Below are positions 44,718-53,666 of a stretch of 64,000 bases of DNA, in pieces; within the stretch, counting starts at the first letter, position 1; each line of letters opens with the position of its first letter. The notes beneath the pieces were generated by a model. The model saw nothing but the letters and a program-made list of their open reading frames with translations, did no database searches and had not been told where the DNA came from. The DNA is from an uncultured Anaerolineae bacterium. GTDB lineage: Bacteria; Chloroflexota; Anaerolineae; Promineifilales; Promineifilaceae. The position numbers and the translations under genes were made by a program. The stretch covers positions 310,001 to 374,000 of the forward strand of contig CAJQMR010000010.1 of the NCBI GenBank assembly GCA_905479495.1, given 5' to 3'.

Positions 44718-45565
44718 ACTAAAACCCGTTTAGGGTGCGTATAAATCCGCATCCGGTCCTGGCGCAGGTAGGCGACGATGGTGATGTTCCACGCTTCGGC
44801 CAGGGCCACGGAGAGGCTGGTCGGCGAGGTGCGGGAACAGACGATGGGCGTGCTCAATCGCCGCGCCTTGTTGATCATCTCGCTGGAAATACGGCCGCTG
44901 CTGACCAATATCTTTCCCTCGGTTTCAAAACCATCTAACAACGCCGCGCCGCGCAGCTTGTCCAAGCAATTATGGCGGCCAATGTCCTCTACTTGCAGCA
45001 AAATTTGGGTGGGAGTGGCCAGTACGGCCGTATGAATCCCCCGTGCCTGTTGATACAACTCTGCACCCAAATGTGTCTGCCGCATCAAGCTAGCCAGCTG
45101 TTCTGGCGTCACCGTCAAATCAGAAATGAGCGGTTCGTGCTGCGCAGACAAATCATCAAAGGTCACTCCGCCACCGCAGCCCGCCGTGATGATAAACTTG
45201 CGCGGCTTCTCGAAGTTCATGTCATGCAGCCAGACGTCCACACAAGTGCCATTTTTAGAAAGATGTAGGTGGCGAACGTCTGCCATGCTCTGGATAATGC
45301 CTTCATTGGCCAAAAAGCCCACGGCCATGCGCTCCAAATCGGTGGGCGAAGCCATAAAGGTGGCCAACTCATCACCGTTCACCGAGATGCAAACCTGGGC
45401 TTCTTCAACAATCCAACCAGCAACATCTTGCGGAACACCTGAGCCAACCGTCACATAATGAACCGGCCGCACGCCCTGGCCCTTGACGATGACGGGTTCA
45501 GAATTGCCGGTCAGGCTGCCGTTACTTGCCACCTGCCACCTGCCACTTGCAAGTTTGCTGCTCAT
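44702..45565 (-). CDS. fdhD: Formate dehydrogenase accessory sulfurtransferase FdhD
   Basis: A 287-residue protein that passes sulfur to the molybdenum cofactor of formate dehydrogenase. Signatures: GFLANEGII, the cysteine loop ITAGCGGGVTFDD, VEDIGRHNCLDKLRG, SGRISSEMINKA and CSRTSPTSLSVALAEAWNI. The loop has one Cys where E. coli FdhD has CxxC; many family members keep only one. The ATG overlaps the NuoE-NuoF stop (ATGA). The first 20 residues include a 7-base DNA repeat (WQVASNG region) and the last five come from another heptad repeat, so both ends look altered by repeats. Confidence 0.95.
   Translation of the reverse strand: MSSKLASGRWQVASNGSLTGNSEPVIVKGQGVRPVHYVTVGSGVPQDVAGWIVEEAQVCISVNGDELATFMASPTDLERMAVGFLANEGIIQSMADVRHLHLSKNGTCVDVWLHDMNFEKPRKFIITAGCGGGVTFDDLSAQHEPLISDLTVTPEQLASLMRQTHLGAELYQQARGIHTAVLATPTQILLQVEDIGRHNCLDKLRGAALLDGFETEGKILVSSGRISSEMINKARRLSTPIVCSRTSPTSLSVALAEAWNITIVAYLRQDRMRIYTHPKRVLVNSYQ
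45526..45550. repeat. Heptad repeat TTGCCAC/CTGCCAC inside fdhD
   Basis: TTGCCAC (45526-45532), CTGCCAC (45533-45539), CTGCCAC (45540-45546), TTGC (45547-45550). It is in the N-terminal coding part of fdhD, in a region outside the conserved family core. The period matches the intergenic heptad repeats. Confidence 0.8.
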
Positions 45566-47298
45566 TCCACGAGCTCCGGCCACAGCTTGATGGCGCTCAT
45601 AATGGCCGAAGCGGCCGTTTGTCCCAAACCGCATAAAGAAGTCTCGGTCATCGTAAAGCCCACGTCCAGCAAAATCTGCTTATCGTTGGGCTGGGGACCG
45701 CCATTGTTGGCGACACGGTCCAAAATTTCCAGCTGCCGCTGGGTGCCAATCTGGCAAGGAAAACATTTACCGCAGCTTTCGTGGGCAAAAAAGTGGGCCA
45801 GTTCAAAGAGATGCTGTTGCAGATCGGCCGTTTCATCAAACACCATAATCACGCCAGAGCCCAGCGGAAAACCCGCCGCCCGCGCATCCTCATAGGTTAA
45901 CGGCGTGTCCAGCTTATCTGGCCCGATAAAGGCTCCGGCCGCCCCACCCATCAACACGGCCTGAACCGCCTTGCCACTGGGCACACCACCAGCCAGTTCG
46001 ATCATCTCGCGAATGGTTCGGCCAAAGGGCACTTCGTACACACCCGGATCAGCGACGTGGCCGCTGAGACAAAACAGTTTGGTGCCGGGCGAATCTTCCG
46101 TACCGTATTTATTCCATTCAGTGGCCCCCAGATTCAAGGCGGCCAGCATGGCGACCAGGGTTTCCACATTGTTAACGGCCGTTGGCTGGCCAAACAGCCC
46201 GTGTGTGGTTGGGAACGGCGGCTTGATGCGCGGAAAACCACGCTTACCCTCTATTGCTTCAAACAAAGCCGTTTCCTCACCACAAATATAAGCGCCAGCA
46301 CCTAAACGGACATGCACCGTAAAATTGAAGCCCGGCTTACCCAGGATATTTTTGCCCAGGTAACCCACCTTTATTGCTTCATCCACTGCATTGTGCAGCC
46401 GGGTATGGGCACGTGGATATTCGCCGCGTAGGAAAATCCAGCCATTTTCAGCCCCAACCGCATAAGCCGCCACCGTCATTGCCTCGATGACGGCAAAGGG
46501 GTCTTCCTCCATCAAACAGCGATCTTTAAACGTGCCCGGCTCGCTTTCATCGGCGTTCATCACAATATGTTTTTGGCGCGGATCGTTGGAAGCTCCTCGG
46601 GTAAACAACCATTTACGGCCTAAGGGGAACATCGCCCCGCCGCGCCCTAAAATATCAAAACTATCCACCGTTTCGATCAGTTCTTCAGGCGATTGGCCCA
46701 GCGCTTTGCGCAGTCCCGCATAACCGCCATGTGCTTCGTACTCTGCCAAATTGGTGGGATCGATTTTGCCCACACGGGCCAGTTTGAGGAAAGGACCGCC
46801 ACCTGGCCGAGCCAGCGGTTCGGGGTGCGTGCCAGCCAAAAAAGCAGGCACATCAGCCACGGTCAGGGAACCGGCTGGCTGATCACCGTTGAGGGCACAG
46901 GGCGCATGTTCGCACATGCCCAGGCAGGGGACCGTTTCAAAGGTCAGGCTGCCGTCTTCACGGGTTTCGCCTGGGTCCAACCCCAGTTCTGCCTCTATCG
47001 CCTGAATGACAGCCTGGTTGCCTACCAAACTACAGGCCAAATCTTCACATACGCGAACAACGTGCCGGGCAGTCGGCTCGCTGTAAAACATGGTGTAAAA
47101 CTCAATGACGCCATGAATATCGGCCAGGGGCACACGCAGAGTTTTGCCTATCGCTTCCTGCACTTCTGGGGGCAGCCAACCGTAAATATTTTGGGCTTCA
47201 TGCAGCAGGGGCAGGAGGGCTTCTCGTTTACGGCCGTTATACTTTTCCAGCAAGGGGGTCAGCAAGGTCAAATCAGCAACTTGCACGGCAGTGGTCAT
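45562..47298 (-). CDS. NuoE-NuoF fusion, NAD-binding flavoprotein subunit of formate dehydrogenase or hydrogenase
   Basis: A 578-residue fusion. Residues 1-150 are NuoE-like (thioredoxin-fold 2Fe-2S): CEDLAC and CLGMC supply the ligands. The rest is NuoF-like: GRGGAMFPLGRKW and RGEYPRA bind FMN/NADH, MNADESEPGTFKDR is the conserved flavin loop, GAGAYICGEETAL follows, and ESCGKCFPCQIGT binds the 4Fe-4S cluster. It passes electrons between NAD(H) and the iron-sulfur subunit. Such fusions (HoxF-like) occur in NAD-dependent formate dehydrogenases and bidirectional hydrogenases; the adjacent fdhD favours formate. AGAGGTG precedes the ATG. It is first in the operon. Confidence 0.95.
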   Translation of the reverse strand: MTTAVQVADLTLLTPLLEKYNGRKREALLPLLHEAQNIYGWLPPEVQEAIGKTLRVPLADIHGVIEFYTMFYSEPTARHVVRVCEDLACSLVGNQAVIQAIEAELGLDPGETREDGSLTFETVPCLGMCEHAPCALNGDQPAGSLTVADVPAFLAGTHPEPLARPGGGPFLKLARVGKIDPTNLAEYEAHGGYAGLRKALGQSPEELIETVDSFDILGRGGAMFPLGRKWLFTRGASNDPRQKHIVMNADESEPGTFKDRCLMEEDPFAVIEAMTVAAYAVGAENGWIFLRGEYPRAHTRLHNAVDEAIKVGYLGKNILGKPGFNFTVHVRLGAGAYICGEETALFEAIEGKRGFPRIKPPFPTTHGLFGQPTAVNNVETLVAMLAALNLGATEWNKYGTEDSPGTKLFCLSGHVADPGVYEVPFGRTIREMIELAGGVPSGKAVQAVLMGGAAGAFIGPDKLDTPLTYEDARAAGFPLGSGVIMVFDETADLQQHLFELAHFFAHESCGKCFPCQIGTQRQLEILDRVANNGGPQPNDKQILLDVGFTMTETSLCGLGQTAASAIMSAIKLWPELVE

Positions 47299-47401
47299 TT
47301 GGCACCTCTTGATTCTTTCGGATCACAATCTGGCCAAAAGTGGGCTTTGCCAGATTGTTTTTCATAAGTAGTAGAATTTTTCCCATTGTAACTGAGATAT
47401 A

Positions 47402-48337
47402 TCAGTTTTCCAATGCCAGGGCGGTTAGCACACCTGACGAGAATTGCAGCTGGACGGTTTGCGCTTGCCGAATAAATGGCTGTGGTAATTTTGCTTCTGG
47501 GTCGAAAGCAACGGCCGTTTCCAGCCACACGGTCTTCCCAGCAACCTGTATAAAATACGGCCGTTTCCAATTTGCCGTGCCTCGCATAAAGTTAAACGCA
47601 TGCCGGGCCGACCAGTTTCTGTCCAGCGCAAAATCAGCATCCTGGGGCCAGGAATCACTGGTAAAGCCAGGTGGCTGAGGCCGTCTGGACAAAGTGCCAG
47701 CCGTCAGCTTTTGCAGCGCTTCAACTAGCAAATCGCCGCCCATCTTTGCCAGGCTGGTTTCGAGTTTGGCGTGTGTGGCACCATCTGGGAGGGGAAACGG
47801 CCGTTGCAAGGCCACATCACCCGTATCAAACTGCTCATCCATAAAATGAACCGTCACGCCAGTTTGAGCACCGCCCGCCCGCAGCGCCCAAAAGAGCGGC
47901 GCCGGGCCACGAAAGCGGGGCAGCAGCGAGGGATGCACGTTCAGGCAACCCAGCGGTGGCAGATTCAAAATGGCTGGCGGCAGGCGGCGGGGAAAACAGG
48001 AAACGCAAATCACATCCGGCTGGAGGGCTAAAAGGGTGGTCACTGTTTCTGGCGCGGCCAACTGGCGCACGGCAAAAGCAGGGATTTCATTGGCCCCTGC
48101 CAGCGCCAGCGGCGAAGCTAACTGCGTCGTGGTCAGCAAGTTCAGGGTCGGTGGTTCGTTGCGGATGGGGGTGATGGAAGTGTGGAAACGGCCGTTTCCC
48201 ACCAACTGAAACGGCGGTACAACCTCGGCAGGCAGCACCAATCCACAAAGATCTACATCCGCCGCCAGCAGGGCCGCCAGAGGCAGCCGCGACAAAGTTC
48301 CCAACATGCCAAAAAACAAAACGCGCAAATGAGTCAC
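47402..48337 (-). CDS. Formyltransferase, methionyl-tRNA formyltransferase-like
   Basis: A 311-residue protein of the Fmt family, which transfers formyl from 10-formyl-tetrahydrofolate. NVHPSLLPRFRGPAPLFWAL (Asn and His catalytic; SLLPxxRG signature) and GVTVHFMDEQFDTGD (catalytic Asp) are intact. A C-terminal domain follows (about 215-311) that fits Fmt, but the N-terminal hinge region is unusual and carries a long insertion (about 45-85). It could be true Fmt or a paralogue acting on another amine. A GTG start follows a weak site. It is next to the formate genes, which could feed the formyl pool; this is inference. Confidence 0.82.
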   Translation of the reverse strand: MTHLRVLFFGMLGTLSRLPLAALLAADVDLCGLVLPAEVVPPFQLVGNGRFHTSITPIRNEPPTLNLLTTTQLASPLALAGANEIPAFAVRQLAAPETVTTLLALQPDVICVSCFPRRLPPAILNLPPLGCLNVHPSLLPRFRGPAPLFWALRAGGAQTGVTVHFMDEQFDTGDVALQRPFPLPDGATHAKLETSLAKMGGDLLVEALQKLTAGTLSRRPQPPGFTSDSWPQDADFALDRNWSARHAFNFMRGTANWKRPYFIQVAGKTVWLETAVAFDPEAKLPQPFIRQAQTVQLQFSSGVLTALALEN

Positions 48338-48458
48338 CTAAAAATTGACGATTTCCGACTGACGAACTACGATTAAGTAAGCAAGTACCATTCTGAACGA
48401 AGTATAACTATTATTCTGATAGAAACTTCAACATGATAATCAAAACTAAGGGGGCCTC

Positions 48459-48767
48459 ATGGCTCGTTACGAAAAAACAATCACCGTTGTCCATTGTGCC
48501 AAATTAAACAGAGAATTAGAGGCGCTGCCGCGACGGCCGTTTCCCGGCGAACTTGGCGAACGAATTTACAACGAAATCTCTGTCCAAGGTTGGGAGATGT
48601 GGCAGCAGCAGTCTACCATCCTCATCAACCATTACGGCCTCAACATGGCCGATCCCCGCGCCAACGAATTCCTCTTTGAGCAAATGGAAGAGTTCTTCTT
48701 TGGCGAAGGCGCGCAGATGCCCGAGGATTGGTCTCCCCCGACGGCGGCGGCACCGAGTAAGAAGTAA
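48459..48767 (+). CDS. yggX: Fe(II)-trafficking/oxidative damage protection protein, YggX family
   Basis: A 102-residue protein. VVHCAKLNRELEALPRRPFP and GELGERIYNEISVQGWEMW, then TILINHYGLNMADPRANEFL, match YggX along its whole length, including the family Cys and the INExxLN-like segment. The family protects iron-sulfur enzymes and may handle iron. A short extra tail (TAAAPSKK) extends the C terminus. AAGGGGG before the ATG is a strong ribosome-binding site. An RPF from an octamer sits in the N-terminal loop. Confidence 0.9.
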   Translation: MARYEKTITVVHCAKLNRELEALPRRPFPGELGERIYNEISVQGWEMWQQQSTILINHYGLNMADPRANEFLFEQMEEFFFGEGAQMPEDWSPPTAAAPSKK

Positions 48768-48842
48768 TCGGTAATCTGTAGGTCAGTAATCGGTACGGTT
48801 CTCAACGAATGACTGAATACCGGTTACCGTTCACCGACCACG
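48765..48842. repeat. Heptad-type inverted repeat between yggX and the ATP-grasp gene
   Basis: The left part (48765-48797) repeats GTAATCG-like units with a 7-base period; the right part (about 48818-48842) reads ACCGGTT, ACCGTTC, ACCGACC and runs into the end of the ATP-grasp gene, forming its last residues (VVGER). The two parts are roughly complementary. It is more worn than the copies at 17268 and 44632. Confidence 0.6.
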
Positions 48843-50080
48843 GATAACCGAATTTCCTCATCAATCTGAAACTGAAGTAAGGCATGTGCTTGCCGTAAAG
48901 CACGCTCCACCTCATCTGGCATCTCGCCCGAAGCAAAAATAAAGCCAAGATAGCTTTCGCCTTCGGGCAAGGGTACCAGGCGATTATTGAGGGGAGCCGT
49001 AATGGTCACTTCATCAATACCCGGAACTTCTTTTGCCTTCTCCACACCGGAAAAACCGCGCAGGATGCCGCCACGGGGAATGGGAATCATCATCACGCCG
49101 CTGGCCTGCTGTTCCCGCTGCAAATGGCTTACCGGCAGGCCAGTCGCCTGCCGCAAGATGAGTTCCTCCAGCGAGATTCCCATATCAAAGCGCAAGGTTT
49201 GGGAGCAAAGGCCGCCAATGGAACGGCCGTTTACCTCCACAATCCAGGCCCCCGCCTCATTCACCCGCAGCTCGGCATGAACCGACCCCAACTGCAAACC
49301 CAAGGCGGCGGCCCCGGCAGCGGCCGTTTCCACAATTTGCGCCTGCACAGCCTCTGGCAGACGGGAGGGCGTCACGTAAATGGTTTCTTCAAAAAACGGC
49401 CCTTCCAATGGATCGGGCTTGTCGAAAATAGCCAGGGGATGGAGACTGCCGTTTTCCAGCACGCTTTCCAAAGCCACCTCGACCCCCGGCAAATACGTTT
49501 CCACCAAAAAATGACCGCCTGCAGGCAACAAATGGCGCAGACGCTGTACCGCTGCGGTCAATTCGGCCGTATCGTTGGCCCGCATCACCCCGCGACTGCC
49601 GTTGAGGTGCAAGGGTTTCACCACGCAGGGAAAACCAATCTTATCTTCAATGGTGCTGGCGATAGTGCCACCTGTTTCTTCCAGGGAAAAACGTAAAAAC
49701 TGCGGGCTCTTCACACCGGCCGCAGCCAGCATCTGGCGCATTTTGTATTTATCGCGGGCAGCTTCGGCGGCGGCAACATCGTTGTGCGGCAGGCCCAATG
49801 CTTTGCTGGCTTTGGCTGCCAACACCGCCCCAGCATCATCCACCGGTACGACGGCGGCCAACGGCCGTTTCTGGGCAAATTGAATGATGTGGGCAACGGC
49901 CGTATCTGGCTCGCTAAAGTTCAACTGCAACGGCATCCCCCACTGCTGCGCCAACGCCTCTGGCAAATCGAAGCCTTGCACGATAGACACCCCCAACTTT
50001 TGCCCCGCGGCTAAAAAGGCATCAGCCCGGTAGCTTTGTGGCGTGGTTAACAGCAAAACAGTTTTTGTCTTAGAGATCAT
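48824..50080 (-). CDS. ATP-grasp carboxylate-amine ligase
   Basis: A 418-residue ATP-grasp enzyme. The N-terminal Rossmann-like preATP domain (about 1-110) is followed by the ATP-grasp fold: RDKYKMRQMLAAAG, the glycine-rich lid PLHLNGSRGVMRA, VETYLPGVEVALE, and the metal-binding EVNGRSIGGLCSQ. The overall plan resembles the family that joins amino acids to carboxylates (BacD/biotin-carboxylase-like). Substrate unknown. The start codon has no ribosome-binding site but lies six bases after an extended -10 box. Its last codons overlap a heptad repeat. Confidence 0.92.
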   Translation of the reverse strand: MISKTKTVLLLTTPQSYRADAFLAAGQKLGVSIVQGFDLPEALAQQWGMPLQLNFSEPDTAVAHIIQFAQKRPLAAVVPVDDAGAVLAAKASKALGLPHNDVAAAEAARDKYKMRQMLAAAGVKSPQFLRFSLEETGGTIASTIEDKIGFPCVVKPLHLNGSRGVMRANDTAELTAAVQRLRHLLPAGGHFLVETYLPGVEVALESVLENGSLHPLAIFDKPDPLEGPFFEETIYVTPSRLPEAVQAQIVETAAAGAAALGLQLGSVHAELRVNEAGAWIVEVNGRSIGGLCSQTLRFDMGISLEELILRQATGLPVSHLQREQQASGVMMIPIPRGGILRGFSGVEKAKEVPGIDEVTITAPLNNRLVPLPEGESYLGFIFASGEMPDEVERALRQAHALLQFQIDEEIRLSVVGER

Positions 50081-50086
50081 GCTGGG

Positions 50087-50095
50087 ATTGTACCA
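50087..50095 (-). promoter_or_regulatory. Leaderless extended -10 promoter of the ATP-grasp gene
   Basis: Read leftwards, TGG then TACAAT (50087-50092), six bases, and the ATG at 50080. There is no good -35 box; the TGn element would replace it. Confidence 0.55.
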
Positions 50096-50264
50096 AAATT
50101 TAGCGGAAGCTATCCTAGCTGCCGTGCCGCAATCTTAACCGATGTTGTAATTATCAATTGTTATGCTTACCCATTGAATTGTATTGGATGAGTAAACAAC
50201 ACATTGCGACCACTATCTCACCAAAGTGAAAGCTTAACATAATTTAGGGAGCGTATTGGAATTT

Positions 50265-53200
50265 ATGAACCGCAAAGGTCTATCTTTACTGCTGGCTACC
50301 ATGCTGGCACTTTTCCTCGTACCAACTTTACTTTCCATCCTGGGGCGAGCCCAAACCGCTCACGCCATCACGTTCGACGTCAATATCTTTTTTGATGAGA
50401 ATAACGGCGCTTGCGACCCGGCTGGCTGCTCAATTCGAGAAGCCATTTCCGCAGCGGGAAATGGGGACGACATTAGCATTCCGGCTGGCACCTACACCCT
50501 TTCGGCCACCAATGGAGCGTTGGCGGTTACTGAAACGCTCACTTTTAACGGCAACAGCGCTACAGACACGTTTATTGATGCTCAGGGTAACAGCCGGGTA
50601 TTCAACGTCACAGCCGGAACAGTTGTCTTCAACAACCTCACCATCCAAAATGGCATAGACATCGACGGAGCTGGCATTGGCATCAGCGGAGCTACTACCA
50701 ATGTAACGTTGAACAACAGTACCGTCTTTAGCAACAGTGCCACATCCAACGGCGGTGGGATTTATTTGCAAAGCGGGGCATTGACTCTGCAAAACAGTGA
50801 GGTTGTGACGAATACGGCCGTTTCCGACGGTGGCGGCATCTACTCTTTGCGCGGAGACATTACCGTTGATAACAGCAACATTAGCTACAACACAGCTGAC
50901 CGCGCTGGAGGTGTTTTTGTCAATCAAGATTCGGCCAGCCTCACCTTTAACAGCGGCGAAATATCCTACAACAACGGCAGCATGGCAGCCGACACCTTTC
51001 CCGGCGGTGGTATTTATATTGGCTCTGGTTCAGCGACGCTAAATGGGGGTGTGATAAAAAACAACCAGGCATTCCGTGGTGGCGGTGTTTTGGTTAGCAG
51101 TGGTCAGGTTACCCTAAACGATGCCCAAATCATGAGCAACACAGCCACTTATGGCGGTGGCATTTACATTGTTAATGCCACTGGCTGGTTCACCCAAACT
51201 GCTGGCCTTATTGCTACCAACCAATCTACAGCTACGCTTGAGTTTGGCGGTGGGGGTATGTACATTTTCAACGGAAATGCTGCCCTATTAGGGGGAGCAG
51301 TGATGACAAATACGGCCGTCTACCATGGCGGCGGTATGGAAGTACGTTTTGGCACATTGTTAGTTGATGGCGTCACCGTTAGTGACAACCAAGCAGGTCA
51401 ATTCGGTGGTGGCATCTACAATAAGGCGGGGGATGTTACCATCCGAAACAGTCTGATCAGTGGTAATACCACTGCCAATGACGGCGGCGGCATTGCCACC
51501 GGATATGATTCTGGCCCAAGCCAAACCCTAATCGAAAACAGTGCCATTGTTAACAATTCGGCTGGCATTGCCGCAACAGGTGGCGGCATCTTTGCCAGCG
51601 GCGAATCGTCCATTGCGGGAGGTATTATCACCCTCACCAACGTCACGCTAAGTGGCAACGGAGCAGGCAACGGAGCTGGTTTCGCTAATGAACAAGGCAG
51701 TACGGCCGTTCTCACCAACGTCACCCTTTCAGAAAATACGGCCACCACCAACGGCGGCGGCCTCAGCAACAGCAGCGGCACACTCACCATCGGCAACAGC
51801 ATCATCTTTGGCAACAGCGCACCCGTAGGGGACGACTGCAATGGCACGGTCACTTCAGCCAACTTCAATATTGCTGGACCCACCTGTAACTTTACAGAAA
51901 GCAACGACAGCAACAGCGACCCATTCCTGCAACCACTGGCGCTCAACGGGGGCGACACGCTTAATTATGCCCTTGGTTCAGGCAGCCCGGCCATTGACGG
52001 AGGCAGCAGCACCTTGTGCCCCGCTACCGACCAGCGCGGCAACTTGCGGCCCATCAACGGCGTGTGCGACATTGGCGCGTATGAAGATGGCATTGGTTTT
52101 TTCATTAGCGATGCTAGTTTGACGGAAGGTGATGCTGGTAACTCGCAAATGACGTTTACAGTCACCCGCTCCTTTATCACCGACACTACATACACGGTCG
52201 ATTATGAAACAATAGCAAATACCGCCACAGCAGATGTCGATTTTACGCACGTGCCTACCGCCACCCTCACCTTCTTACCCGTCACGATGACCCAAACCAT
52301 CAATATTCCCATTCTGGGCGACACGCTGGACGAAGACGATGAACAGTTCACGGTGCAGCTCAGCAACCAATCGCCTGAAGTGCAAGTAGGAAAATTCAGT
52401 GGCACCGGCACTATCTTGGACAATGACGCGCCGCCGTCGCTGACTATTGCCGATGTGTCTGTGGCAGAAGGGGATAGCGGCACGGTCACGGCCGTTCTCA
52501 CCGCCACCCTTTCCGCCATCAGCGGCAAACCCATCACCGTCGATTATGCCACGATGGATGGAACGGCCGTTGTCGCCGACTCAGATTATCTTTCTGCCAG
52601 TGATACCATCACCTTTGCCCCTGGCACGTTAAGCCAAACCATCTCTATCGACGTTTCAGGCGATGCCAAAGATGAAATCGATGAAACTTTCACCGTCGAG
52701 CTGAGCAATGAAAGCAACGTCACCCTGGCAGACAGCAGCGGCGAAGTCACCATCACCAATGACGATAATCCGCCTACGCTGAGCATCGCCAATGCCAGCG
52801 TCACCGAAGGCGACAGCGGCACGACCAGCATGGATTTCCTGGTGACCCTGTCGGCCCCCAGCGGCAAAACCGTCACGGTTGATTACATGACCAATGGAAC
52901 TTCTGGCAGCGCGACAGCGGGCGGTGATTACGAGATTGCCAGCGGCACGCTCACGTTCAATCCAGATAACACAGAAAAAACCATCAGCGTCATCATCAAT
53001 GGCGACAGTGTGGATGAGATAAACGAAACATTCCAGGTAGACCTGGACAACGCAAGCAGTGCCACCATTGCCAATGGTCAGGCAATAGGCACAATCAACG
53101 ATGATGATCCGCTGCCCAGCGCGACCATCAACAACGCCACGGTTACTGAAGGAGACAGCGGCACGGTAACGGCCGTCTTTACCGTCACCCTCTCCGCCGC

Positions 53201-53489
53201 CAGCGGAAAAACAATCACCATCAATTACAGCAGTGCCAATGATTCCGCCACAGCTGGAGAAGATTATACGGCCGTTAACGGCACACTTACCTTCAGCCCC
53301 GGCGACCCGCTCACTCAAACCATCAGCATCACGGTGCAGGGGGATCAAGATACCGAGCCAGACGAGCAATTCTTCCTCAACCTGACCGGGACAAACGGCA
53401 ATGTGACCCTGGGCAACAACCAGGGGATTGGCACCATCAGCAACGATGATGGCACCTTCATCTTCCTACCCTTTGTCATTAAACCGTAA
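50265..53489 (+). CDS. Giant secreted surface protein A: CSLREA, beta-helix, four Calx-beta domains, IFLP tail
   Basis: A 1074-residue exported protein. A signal peptide (about 1-32) leads to the CSLREA-type motif CSIREAISAAGNGDDI, then a long right-handed beta-helix (about 55-595) of GGGI-(Y/F)-centred repeats (NNSTVF, NSATSNGGGIY). Four Calx-beta repeats follow (about 605-1060), each with (V/L)TEGD(S/A)G near the start and DEx(D/N)E-F. The last residues are TFIFLPFVIKP, shared with protein B. It is likely an adhesin or surface fibre. The start may be ATG 50265 or TTG 50256; AGGGAG favours neither clearly. A perfect terminator follows. Protein B is a tandem paralogue. Confidence 0.88.
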   Translation: MNRKGLSLLLATMLALFLVPTLLSILGRAQTAHAITFDVNIFFDENNGACDPAGCSIREAISAAGNGDDISIPAGTYTLSATNGALAVTETLTFNGNSATDTFIDAQGNSRVFNVTAGTVVFNNLTIQNGIDIDGAGIGISGATTNVTLNNSTVFSNSATSNGGGIYLQSGALTLQNSEVVTNTAVSDGGGIYSLRGDITVDNSNISYNTADRAGGVFVNQDSASLTFNSGEISYNNGSMAADTFPGGGIYIGSGSATLNGGVIKNNQAFRGGGVLVSSGQVTLNDAQIMSNTATYGGGIYIVNATGWFTQTAGLIATNQSTATLEFGGGGMYIFNGNAALLGGAVMTNTAVYHGGGMEVRFGTLLVDGVTVSDNQAGQFGGGIYNKAGDVTIRNSLISGNTTANDGGGIATGYDSGPSQTLIENSAIVNNSAGIAATGGGIFASGESSIAGGIITLTNVTLSGNGAGNGAGFANEQGSTAVLTNVTLSENTATTNGGGLSNSSGTLTIGNSIIFGNSAPVGDDCNGTVTSANFNIAGPTCNFTESNDSNSDPFLQPLALNGGDTLNYALGSGSPAIDGGSSTLCPATDQRGNLRPINGVCDIGAYEDGIGFFISDASLTEGDAGNSQMTFTVTRSFITDTTYTVDYETIANTATADVDFTHVPTATLTFLPVTMTQTINIPILGDTLDEDDEQFTVQLSNQSPEVQVGKFSGTGTILDNDAPPSLTIADVSVAEGDSGTVTAVLTATLSAISGKPITVDYATMDGTAVVADSDYLSASDTITFAPGTLSQTISIDVSGDAKDEIDETFTVELSNESNVTLADSSGEVTITNDDNPPTLSIANASVTEGDSGTTSMDFLVTLSAPSGKTVTVDYMTNGTSGSATAGGDYEIASGTLTFNPDNTEKTISVIINGDSVDEINETFQVDLDNASSATIANGQAIGTINDDDPLPSATINNATVTEGDSGTVTAVFTVTLSAASGKTITINYSSANDSATAGEDYTAVNGTLTFSPGDPLTQTISITVQGDQDTEPDEQFFLNLTGTNGNVTLGNNQGIGTISNDDGTFIFLPFVIKP

Positions 53490-53508
53490 CCCCTAACGCT
53501 CCTCTCAA

Positions 53509-53552
53509 GCCCACAGATTGTTCAAATGAACAATCTGTGGGCCATTTTCTTT
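53509..53552 (+). terminator. Intrinsic terminator after surface protein A
   Basis: A perfect 16-bp stem, GCCCACAGATTGTTCA (53509-53524) with its complement (53527-53542) and a two-base loop, followed by a T-rich stretch. Confidence 0.92.
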
Positions 53553-53561
53553 CTCACAAGT

Positions 53562-53580
53562 TTGTAACTTTCATTGTAAT
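53562..53580. promoter_or_regulatory. Paired TTGTAAC direct repeats before surface protein B
   Basis: TTGTAAC (53562-53568) and TTGTAAT (53574-53580) are 12 bases apart, start to start. The same pair with the same spacing lies before surface protein C (57050-57068). A shared regulator site is inferred. Confidence 0.45.
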
Positions 53581-53666
53581 TCACCCTTGTTAACTTGTCT
53601 GCTGGCAGCCGCACACCAAGCAACTATTGCCAATTGCACAATTTTTACGACAAACAACCAGGAGCA

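Noticed and set aside
53595..53666. Upstream extension of surface protein B
   Set aside because: The extra 24 residues precede the signal peptide and have no ribosome-binding site; CAGGAGCA marks ATG 53667.
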